From the NCBI GenBank assembly GCA_900320765.1, contig ONTN01000007.1:1-29986 (forward strand): DNA of 29,986 nt, written 5' to 3'. The notes under the pieces are model-generated. The model was given only the letters and a program-made list of their open reading frames with translations. It had not been told where the DNA came from and made no database searches. The translations under genes were made by a program, and so were the position numbers. Source of the DNA: an uncultured Eubacteriales bacterium. Lineage in GTDB: Bacteria; Bacillota; Clostridia; Oscillospirales; Oscillospiraceae. Shown piece by piece: positions 22,436 through 28,987 of the stretch; the first letter of the stretch is position 1, and the number at the start of each line of letters is the position of its first letter.

Positions 22436-24415
22436 TCAGGGAGCGGGGCTGTCTACCACCGAGCCTGAGCCGATGTAGGTCAATGCGCCGTTTAAAGTTT
22501 CGTTATAATAAACTATGTTCGTTCCCATTACCTCCATCGTTGCTGTACCAACGTTTTCAATTAAGCCGGAATAGCTGTCAAGATTGCAGCCCACAGTGAA
22601 GGCCTGATTATTAGTTATCGTACCGCGGTTTACCGCCATGGAGGCGGGGCGGGGGAAGAAGGTGCCATTGTTCACTACTATTCCGGTATCTGTAATAGTA
22701 AAGGTAGCCGTTCCGGTCAGACCGGCTTCAAAGGTTGTTCCGGCCCCGATGGTCAAAAGCCCGCTGATTTCCACGGGTGTATTATAATTGAGCAGAACGC
22801 CGTTGGCGGTTGTGGTCTCCAGCTGGCCGCTGATATTTAAGGATCCGCCGCTAAGATTGATGCCGTAGTCACCTGTGTTGCTAACGACTAAATAGCCGCG
22901 GTTATCGACTGCCGGGGCGCCAGAAAGCCGCCCGTTTGCGGAGAAATTCATAGTTCCGCCGGTGTAGTTTACAATCTCGCTTCCCAAGGTGGAGGATAGT
23001 TCTCCGTCGATGTTCGCCGTGCCGTAATTTTCGAGTTTTCCGTTATTCGTAACCGTTGATCCGTTATCTGTTGTCAGCGTAACTCCGGAGTCAATTATGA
23101 GCTTTCCGGGATTTGTACCCGTACCCGCTGCATCCAAGGTAAGCATGTTGGGTGAGTTGACGCTAAGATCAGCTTTTAGAAGAAGGGTCTTGTCGTTGGC
23201 TACATTTTGGTTGCCGGCAAGAGCTCCGGTTCCGGTAAGCACGACCTCATCGTGGGCGGTTAAAGCAGCCGCCAGCCCTGCTATGTCAGTCTCAAAGAAG
23301 ACGCCGCTGTCTACGCTTACAGTTCTGTTGCCGTAAACGTTAAAGCTAACGTCGCAGTTAGTGCCATTCTGTGAGATCGTAACTGCAGCGCCCTCTGCGG
23401 AGACGCTCAGATAGTCCTCGTAAACGCTGAATCCGGCATTGGGGAATAGTGTAAACGTCAACGTGTTACCGGAAACTACGGAATAGTGTGTTGCGTCAAC
23501 CATCGTTCCGCCGGTAACGCCGTTTATTGTGTAATCGCCTCCGGTGGGCAGAGTCACTATATACGAGCTCGTGGACTCGGTAGGCGCAACGTAATACTGC
23601 TCAGCGCCCGTTATCTCGGCATCCTGCTCCGCCATGGCGGCCTCGATCCCGGCCTCTTTTTCGGCGATCTCCGCCTCCTCGGCGGCGCGCTTCTCCGCCT
23701 CGAGACCCAAAAGCGTCGGAACGTCGAGATTTTCAACGTCCTCGTTTATGAGCTCCTGCAGCTCGGGGCTGAGGCGGATCTCCTCGATAACGAAGGAGGG
23801 GACGTCCTCATTTTTCATAAGCCGCTTTATGAAGTCGATCTCAAGAAGCTGAGGCTCGGCTCCCGCCCCGTCGGCATAGGGGTCGAAGTAGACTATCTGT
23901 CCGCTCGTGACCTCGGTGACTCTGACCTCGCCGGTGTACGGGTTGCGGCAGGTCACGGTGACGTGGCCGTGGAGCAGACCCATCATGTTAGGCATAACCC
24001 ACCCGTAGGAGCCGCGGACGCCCGTCACCATCGTAGAGGTGCAGATATTGAGGCTCTCGTCCGAGCTGAGTGGCTGAGTTACGCCGAAATAGAGCTTGCC
24101 CGTGGCGAGCTTTATCTCGAGCTGCTTGCCGGACTTTTTTACCTCCGCCTTCGAGAGAGCGTCGAGCTTCGCGGCCTTCGTGTCGTCGAGGGTGAGATAG
24201 GCGCTGGAGACCGAGGCGGTCTGAACGCTGTAGCCGTTATAAAGGCGCATATCCTTTCTCGCGGTCTGCGCCTTGCTCGAGGCGTTTTTGACTGTTACCG
24301 TGCCCTCGGTCGAGCCGAGGCGGATCGTGGTGCCCTTATTGTCCGCCGCGAGGGTCGGGATGATTATCGCGGCAATCAGCGCGATCGCAAGGATGAGGGA
24401 TAGTATCTTTTTCAT
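22436..24415 (-). CDS. secreted FecR-domain protein with repetitive beta-rich C-terminus
   Basis: The product is 659 residues from the ATG at 24415, chosen because AAAGGA lies 12 nt upstream and a signal peptide follows immediately (KKILSLILAIALIAAIIIPTLAA). The FecR domain occupies about 28-180, with VTGVRGSYGWV and TSGQIVYF as typical blocks. An Ala/Glu-rich coiled segment is at about 236-268. From about 280 to the end are Asn/Gly/Thr-rich repeats (for example LIIDSGVTLTTDNGSTVTNN) resembling a beta-solenoid. Here FecR is probably an extracellular sensor or structural protein, not an iron-dicitrate regulator. The 3' half of the gene is visibly lower in GC than its neighbours. FecR next to CHASE2 cyclases is a recurring bacterial pairing, from memory. 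Confidence 0.88.
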   Translation of the reverse strand: MKKILSLILAIALIAAIIIPTLAADNKGTTIRLGSTEGTVTVKNASSKAQTARKDMRLYNGYSVQTASVSSAYLTLDDTKAAKLDALSKAEVKKSGKQLEIKLATGKLYFGVTQPLSSDESLNICTSTMVTGVRGSYGWVMPNMMGLLHGHVTVTCRNPYTGEVRVTEVTSGQIVYFDPYADGAGAEPQLLEIDFIKRLMKNEDVPSFVIEEIRLSPELQELINEDVENLDVPTLLGLEAEKRAAEEAEIAEKEAGIEAAMAEQDAEITGAEQYYVAPTESTSSYIVTLPTGGDYTINGVTGGTMVDATHYSVVSGNTLTFTLFPNAGFSVYEDYLSVSAEGAAVTISQNGTNCDVSFNVYGNRTVSVDSGVFFETDIAGLAAALTAHDEVVLTGTGALAGNQNVANDKTLLLKADLSVNSPNMLTLDAAGTGTNPGKLIIDSGVTLTTDNGSTVTNNGKLENYGTANIDGELSSTLGSEIVNYTGGTMNFSANGRLSGAPAVDNRGYLVVSNTGDYGINLSGGSLNISGQLETTTANGVLLNYNTPVEISGLLTIGAGTTFEAGLTGTATFTITDTGIVVNNGTFFPRPASMAVNRGTITNNQAFTVGCNLDSYSGLIENVGTATMEVMGTNIVYYNETLNGALTYIGSGSVVDSPAP

Positions 24416-24417
24416 TT

Positions 24418-24480
24418 TTATGACCATTCCTTTCACTGAAGTTCAAGGCACAAAATGACCATGAAATGGAATGGTCATAA
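24418..24480 (-). promoter_or_regulatory. RBS-overlapping alternative hairpins upstream of the FecR gene
   Basis: GGAATGGTCATAA (24468-24480) and TTATGACCATTCC (24418-24430) are perfect 13-bp inverted repeats. In the mRNA the 3' arm AAAGGAATGGTCATAA contains the ribosome binding site of the FecR gene, so the stem would hide it. A second ATGACCAT at 24455-24462 can pair with the same 5' arm and free the ribosome binding site. The same repeats could instead be a protein operator. Confidence 0.55.
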
Positions 24481-24528
24481 ATGCCATGTTTTTCGGTTGC
24501 CGCGCAGCGGCGAGTCGATTTCAAATAA

Positions 24529-24555
24529 GGTTGAAGCTTGTTTCAAGCTTCGACC
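24529..24555 (-). terminator. hairpin at the HD-GYP stop codon
   Basis: GGTTGAAGCTTG, loop TTT, CAAGCTTCGACC is a 12-bp stem with one G-U or A-C position, overlapping the stop codon. On the - strand a moderately T-rich stretch (CTTATTTG) follows. It is a partial terminator at best and may lower expression of the FecR gene and downstream genes. Confidence 0.45.
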
Positions 24556-25994
24556 TCCCAAGCTTTGCTTTTTTCAAAGAGTTCCAGTATGTTCCCGTCG
24601 ATCGAGCCCTCGGATACCATGCTGTGCAGTATGGCGAGAGCCTTCTCGACCGGCATCGCCGGCTTATACGGCCTGTCCCTCGCGGTGAGGGCGTCGAAAA
24701 CGTCGAGTATCGTGAGGAGCCGCACCTCGTCCGGTATATCTTCCGCCGTAAGGTGGTCGGGATAGCCGCGCCCGTTCAAAAGCTCGTGGTGAGCGGCAGC
24801 CCAGCGGGGCACATCCTGATAGGTTTTTGGGAAATATACGTCGCGCAGTATCTTCCCGGTGACGACGACGTGGCTCTCCATTATCGCGCGCTCAGCGGGG
24901 GTGAGGGTGCCCTTCCTGACGGAGAGGGCGGCGCGCTCGGCCTCGGTTATCCATGGGAGAACGGCGCCGTTCTCGTCGGTATAGGTCCGGGAAACGAGGC
25001 TTTCTATCCCGGCGAGGGACTCATCCGGCAAAAAGCCCGCCTTATTCGCTTTCTCGATGAGCGCGCCCGCCGCCTCAAGGTCGGATATGAGCGAGGCATA
25101 TTCCTCGCCGGATAGCCTTCCCTCCAGCGTTTTTATCCTGCCGAGAAGGCCGATAGTCCTGAGCCGCTCCTTGACCTCCGGGAGCTTCGAGCCGAGGCGG
25201 GATTCCTTGTCCATGACCTCGAGCGGGACTACGAGCTTGCCCACGTCGTGGAGCCAGACCGCCATAAGAAAGGCGCGCCGCTTATCCCTGGAGAAGGCCA
25301 TCGGGTGCCTGTTTTCGTCGAGCCAGTTTAGAAAGGCCGTTCCGTATCTCACCATATTCCGCGTGTGGTTCGCGTTATACGGCGTCCTCTCGTCGATAGC
25401 CGTCGAAAGGGCGGAGACGAGGGAATCGAGCAGGAGGGTGATCTCCTGCGAGTATTTCATATTCGTTATGCTGATTGCCGCCTGAGACGAGACTGCCTCG
25501 ATGAGGAGCACCGAGTCCTCCGGGAAGGGGACTGTCTCGCCAGCCCCGTTCTGCGCGTTTATCAGCTGGGTGACGCCGATGAGCTCGCCCCTGTCGTTCG
25601 TCATCGGAACGACCAGCATGCTCTTCGTCCGGTAGCCCGTCATATTATCATACCTGACAGAACCGGAGAAGTCGAAGCGGGTCTCCGTCCGCACGTCGGC
25701 CACGTTTATCGTCTCCCCGTGTATGGCGCACCAGGCGGAGACGTATTTTTCCTCCATCGGCACGGGAGGGAGAGTTATCGGCGCGTCGTGCCCGCCCTGA
25801 CGGACGCCCATCGAGCGGGTGACCATGCGGCAGAAGCGAAGCCCGTCCGCATCAAGGAGATAGAGCGTTCCCGCGTCGCAGTCCGCGATGTCCATCGCCG
25901 TGTCGAGTATCGAGGAGAGCAGAGCCTCCCTGTCGCGCTCGGAGGTGAGGGCTATGCTGATATCCAAAAACCGCTTTACGTCCTCGCTTTTCAA
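24543..25994 (-). CDS. GAF/HD-GYP-type cyclic dinucleotide phosphodiesterase
   Basis: Probable hydrolase of cyclic (di)nucleotides with a sensory domain; 483 residues. The start is TTG 25994, because GGAGG lies 7 nt upstream and the codon overlaps the previous stop as TTGA. A GAF domain spans about 15-180 (CDAGTLYLLD, GYRTKSMLVVPM). The HD-GYP part has His210, HD at 249-250 in WLHDVGKLVVP, His375, HHELLNGRGYP at 402-412 and DVFDALTARDRPYK from Asp431. All expected metal ligands are present. A segment of about 100 residues (260-360), rich in charged helix, is inserted between the HD motif and the TPAERAIMESH helix. HD-GYP proteins usually cleave c-di-GMP; the insert makes the substrate uncertain. 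Confidence 0.92.
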   Translation of the reverse strand: MKSEDVKRFLDISIALTSERDREALLSSILDTAMDIADCDAGTLYLLDADGLRFCRMVTRSMGVRQGGHDAPITLPPVPMEEKYVSAWCAIHGETINVADVRTETRFDFSGSVRYDNMTGYRTKSMLVVPMTNDRGELIGVTQLINAQNGAGETVPFPEDSVLLIEAVSSQAAISITNMKYSQEITLLLDSLVSALSTAIDERTPYNANHTRNMVRYGTAFLNWLDENRHPMAFSRDKRRAFLMAVWLHDVGKLVVPLEVMDKESRLGSKLPEVKERLRTIGLLGRIKTLEGRLSGEEYASLISDLEAAGALIEKANKAGFLPDESLAGIESLVSRTYTDENGAVLPWITEAERAALSVRKGTLTPAERAIMESHVVVTGKILRDVYFPKTYQDVPRWAAAHHELLNGRGYPDHLTAEDIPDEVRLLTILDVFDALTARDRPYKPAMPVEKALAILHSMVSEGSIDGNILELFEKSKAWEVEA

Positions 25995-26758
25995 ATGAAC
26001 ACCTCCTCGCCCTCGCGGGCAAAGTCCCAATCGAGACCGGAGCGCCTGAGCTCAGAGGAGAAAGCGTCGAGCTCCGCGTCAGTTCGCGCCGGCGCGTGGT
26101 GGATTATCCTGAGCCTTTTTGCGCCCGCTGAAAGCGCGGCCTCGGCCGCCGCCTCCCAGGTGCTGTGCCCGTAGTTTTTGCGCTCCTCCCACTCCGCAAG
26201 GCTGTACTGCCCGTCGCAGAGGAGAAGGTCGCAGTCCGCCGCAAAGGCGGCAAGCGAGCCTCCGCCGTTTAAAGTGGTGTCCGTTGCGTAAACCACCGTC
26301 TTGCCTCCGCCGGATAGCTTAATTAGGCTCACTCCGCCGGGGTGGACGCCCTCCGCCGATTCGACGGTTATCGCGCCGAGCTCCATTCTCTCCCTAAGCT
26401 CAAGGTATTTCGCATTTGGAGATACCGGCCAGAGAGGGGGAGAGTAGAAGCGCTCCACCTGCTCCCTCGGCGAAAGGCCGCCGCGGGTCTTTGAGTATAT
26501 CCTGAGTCTGCCGGTATAGCCCGTCATACCGAGACCTAAAAGATGGTCGGCGTGCGGGTGAGATAAGATAAGGTCGAGCTCCGGCGCGGCGAGAACAGTA
26601 GAAGGCAGATTGAGAAGCCCCGTACCCCCGTCTAATACAACCGTTTGACCGCAGAGGGTAACGAGATAAGAGGAGGTCGCGCCGCCGTATTTTGTAAACT
26701 GCCGCCCGCTCACGGGCACGGAGCCGCGAGCGCCTAATATCAAAACAGAATCGGCCAA
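25991..26758 (-). CDS. MBL-fold metallohydrolase (phosphodiesterase-like)
   Basis: It has 255 residues, starting at TTG 26758 with GGAGG 8 nt upstream. The core motif SHPHADHLLGLG (about 67-78) is the H-x-H-x-D-H zinc site. VVLDGGTG precedes it, HPGGVSL and YATDTT supply further ligands (about 138-165), and IIHHAPARTD ends the active site. The N-terminal GARGSVPVSGRQFTKYGGAT is typical of RNase Z/PhnP-like phosphodiesterases acting on cyclic phosphates or nucleotides. No signal peptide, so cytoplasmic. It is translationally coupled to the HD-GYP gene, which suggests the two act on linked substrates. Specific substrate unknown. Confidence 0.9.
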   Translation of the reverse strand: MADSVLILGARGSVPVSGRQFTKYGGATSSYLVTLCGQTVVLDGGTGLLNLPSTVLAAPELDLILSHPHADHLLGLGMTGYTGRLRIYSKTRGGLSPREQVERFYSPPLWPVSPNAKYLELRERMELGAITVESAEGVHPGGVSLIKLSGGGKTVVYATDTTLNGGGSLAAFAADCDLLLCDGQYSLAEWEERKNYGHSTWEAAAEAALSAGAKRLRIIHHAPARTDAELDAFSSELRRSGLDWDFAREGEEVFI

Positions 26759-26791
26759 AGCTTATACCTCCCCAATATGTTCCTACTTTAT

Positions 26792-26819
26792 ATCATAACA
26801 TAAATTGCGGCAAATTCAA
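26792..26819 (-). promoter_or_regulatory. promoter of the MBL/HD-GYP operon
   Basis: On the - strand TTGAAT (26819-26814), a 16-bp spacer and TATGAT (26797-26792), with TG one base before the -10 (extended -10). It lies about 35 bp upstream of the MBL start and diverges from the PHP gene promoter. Confidence 0.6.
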
Positions 26820-26882
26820 TTATAAAATCGACTAAAACCGTTATTATTTCACAAAAAATCCGTTTGCGCCCCTTCGCCGTTG

Positions 26883-26911
26883 TTGATTTTGCCGGGGGAT
26901 TATAATATAAT
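26883..26911 (+). promoter_or_regulatory. sigma-A promoter of the PHP gene
   Basis: TTGATT (26883-26888), exactly 17 bp, TATAAT (26906-26911). It lies about 30 bp before the GTG start. It rules out an in-frame upstream ATG at 26911, which would fall inside the -10. Confidence 0.8.
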
Positions 26912-26940
26912 TGTATATAGTAAGGCAAGGAGGCGAAAAG

Positions 26941-27678
26941 GTGAAGCTGAAGCTCGACCTGCATATCCACTCCGAGGCCTCGTCAGACGGGAGAATGACG
27001 GCGGAGGAGATAATAAACGCCGCCCGCGCGGCGGGGCTCGACGGGGTCGCCGTGACCGATCACGATAAGTTTTTTGCTCCGCCGGAGGGCTTTGAGCCGC
27101 CGGAGGGCTTCGTTCTCATACCCGGAACGGAGTTTTCCACCGAGTACGGCCACCTTTTGGGGCTGTTTTTAAAGGAGCCGGTACAGGCAAAGGGCTTTCG
27201 CGCGATCGCCGCGGAGATACGCGCTCAGGGCGGGATAGCAGTAATGGCGCACCCGTTCGAGAGGACGAGAGACCCCGAAAGGCTTTTGTCGGTCATAGAC
27301 GAGCTCGACGGGATAGAGGTTTGGAACGGGCGCGCGAACCGGAAAAACCCCGAGGCAAACGAGATGGCGCTTGCGCTTTCGCGGGAGCGGGGGCTTCCAG
27401 CCTTCGCCGGGAGCGACGCGCATATAGACCGAGAGGTGGGAAACGGTTTCGTAACCGTTGAGGTCGGCGAGCCGAGCCTTGAGAGTATAAAAAAGGCCCT
27501 TCTTACGCCAGGAAATCAGACCGGCGGGAGAGAGGGCAGAGATATAGACGTCGCCCGCAGCCAGCTGACGGCGCTGAAAAAGCGGGGCGGAGGCCTTTTA
27601 AAGCGGCTCAAGTGGGCAATGTTTGCGGCAAAGTGCCTTTTATGCGATATACTGCGCCCGCTGCGCCGCAGAAAATGA
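26941..27678 (+). CDS. PHP-domain phosphoesterase
   Basis: It has 245 residues from GTG 26941, with AAGGAGG 7 nt upstream. The PHP fold has motif 1 LDLHIHSEASSDG (about 5-17), motif 2 VTDHDKF (about 39-45), PGTEFSTEYGH (about 61-71), AHPFERT (about 103-109) and GSDAHIDREVG (about 157-167). These supply the His/Asp/Glu ligands of a trinuclear metal site. Relatives include histidinol-phosphatase-like and nucleotide 3'/5' phosphoesterases (YciV/RnmA type). The C-terminal ~45 residues are basic and Leu-rich, unlike the family core, and may contact membrane or nucleic acid. It begins a probable three-gene operon. Substrate is not predictable. Confidence 0.93.
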   Translation: MKLKLDLHIHSEASSDGRMTAEEIINAARAAGLDGVAVTDHDKFFAPPEGFEPPEGFVLIPGTEFSTEYGHLLGLFLKEPVQAKGFRAIAAEIRAQGGIAVMAHPFERTRDPERLLSVIDELDGIEVWNGRANRKNPEANEMALALSRERGLPAFAGSDAHIDREVGNGFVTVEVGEPSLESIKKALLTPGNQTGGREGRDIDVARSQLTALKKRGGGLLKRLKWAMFAAKCLLCDILRPLRRRK

Positions 27679-27693
27679 GGGGAGGTAATTCCG

Positions 27694-28971
27694 ATGTCTC
27701 TTTTAGTCAGAATAGGGAAAAAAGGCAAGGCGATAGTAAAAAAGCTCATAGCCCCGGTCGAGGAGCACCATATCTCGTACACGCGGCGGATAGAGCGCGT
27801 CAAGACCGGGCGAAGAATTTGCGCGATGACGTTTGACGACGGGCCTATGGATATGCCCGCCTCGCCGGATCTCTTCGGCGGGAGATCGCTTACCGACGTG
27901 ATACTGGACACCCTCGAGGAGTTCGGGGCGAAGGGCACCTTCAACGTTATCGGCGATACCTCGGAAAACTACCCGGACGAGGCGGGAAGCCTCGGCTCCC
28001 CCGCCTGGGGCGGCATAGCCTATGACCACTATCCCGACCTCGGGAAGGACGAGAAGGGCGGGGCGGTACATAACGAAAGGCTCATCCGCCGTATGCTCTC
28101 CGGCGGCCATCAGATAACAAACCACGGCTACCGCCACGTTATCTTCGGCAAAAAGCCCTTCGTCTACGGGAAAAGAGTGTACCTCGGCTCATTTGACAAG
28201 GCCGTCGCCGATCTAAAGCGGCTCCACGGGCTTATGCGCGATAAGTACGGCTATGAGCTCACTATGGGAAGACCGCCGCATTACGTTGACGCCATCGAGA
28301 AGGGGCTTACTTCCTACGACGTTTACGACGAGCTCGGCTATCAGTATATGGCTGCCTCGTTCGACGGGGCGGGCTGGCTGCCCTCAAAGAACCCGGACGA
28401 AAAGGCGGCGTACGAGGCCGAGGTAGAGGAGATGGTGAGACCCGTGCGCGAGGCGCTGGAGCGCGATCCCGATTTCTTCTGCGGTCAGATCATATTCCAG
28501 AAGGACGGGTACAATATGGCAAAGCGCACGCCCGTCGCCTCGGGGCTCAGACTCCAGCTCGAGCTTTTGAAAAAGTACGGCTACGAGGTCGTGACCGTCT
28601 CCGAGCTTATGGAGGAGTCGCCCTTTGCCGACGTGGGCAGGGACGACCCGGACTTTGAGAAATTCGCAGCTCTCCAGAGGGAGAGAGCGGTCGTATATTC
28701 CGATAACAGGCTCCGTCCGGACAATACGATGACGGTGGGCGAGCTCAGTATGCTGATCGCCCCGAGAAAGGCCGCCGTCGAGGGCAGAAGGGAAATACTA
28801 AAAAGGGACGGCAAGGCGGGAAAATACGCCGGAGCTATGGAATACTGCGCCGAGCGGGGCTATATCCCGAGAGGCGCGAAGGAGTCCGATCCCGTGACTG
28901 CTCTGCCGGATGGCCTCTTCGGCAGCGCGGAGGGCTTCACAAGGCGCGAGGTAATGAGGGCTTATAAATAA
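27694..28971 (+). CDS. polysaccharide-deacetylase-like protein with degenerate SLH-like tail
   Basis: It has 425 residues. The NodB-type catalytic part has MTFDDGP at 45-51, the metal motif NHGYRH at 143-148 (His144 and His148) and GRPPHY at 192-197. The conserved Asp and both His suggest an active metal-dependent deacetylase. From about 310 two repeats resemble SLH motifs: FADVGRDDPDFEKFAALQRE followed by LRPDNTMTVGELSML, and AMEYCAERGYIPRG followed by FTRREVM. There is no signal peptide or N-terminal membrane helix; the N-terminus is basic. That is odd for a wall enzyme. GGGAGG precedes the ATG by about 9 nt. The upstream PHP gene is 15 bp away. Confidence 0.88.
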   Translation: MSLLVRIGKKGKAIVKKLIAPVEEHHISYTRRIERVKTGRRICAMTFDDGPMDMPASPDLFGGRSLTDVILDTLEEFGAKGTFNVIGDTSENYPDEAGSLGSPAWGGIAYDHYPDLGKDEKGGAVHNERLIRRMLSGGHQITNHGYRHVIFGKKPFVYGKRVYLGSFDKAVADLKRLHGLMRDKYGYELTMGRPPHYVDAIEKGLTSYDVYDELGYQYMAASFDGAGWLPSKNPDEKAAYEAEVEEMVRPVREALERDPDFFCGQIIFQKDGYNMAKRTPVASGLRLQLELLKKYGYEVVTVSELMEESPFADVGRDDPDFEKFAALQRERAVVYSDNRLRPDNTMTVGELSMLIAPRKAAVEGRREILKRDGKAGKYAGAMEYCAERGYIPRGAKESDPVTALPDGLFGSAEGFTRREVMRAYK

Positions 28972-28987
28972 CGAGGGTGAACAAACT

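Noticed and set aside
23486..24403. 305-codon open frame on the + strand
   Set aside because: Antisense to the FecR gene, no ribosome binding site or family resemblance; a shadow frame.
24185..24436. upstream GTG (24436) or ATG (24427) as the FecR start
   Set aside because: Both lie within or directly next to the AAAGGA ribosome binding site, and the signal peptide starts cleanly at 24415.
25365..26174. 269-codon open frame on the + strand
   Set aside because: Antisense across the HD-GYP and MBL genes, without a start context or motif.
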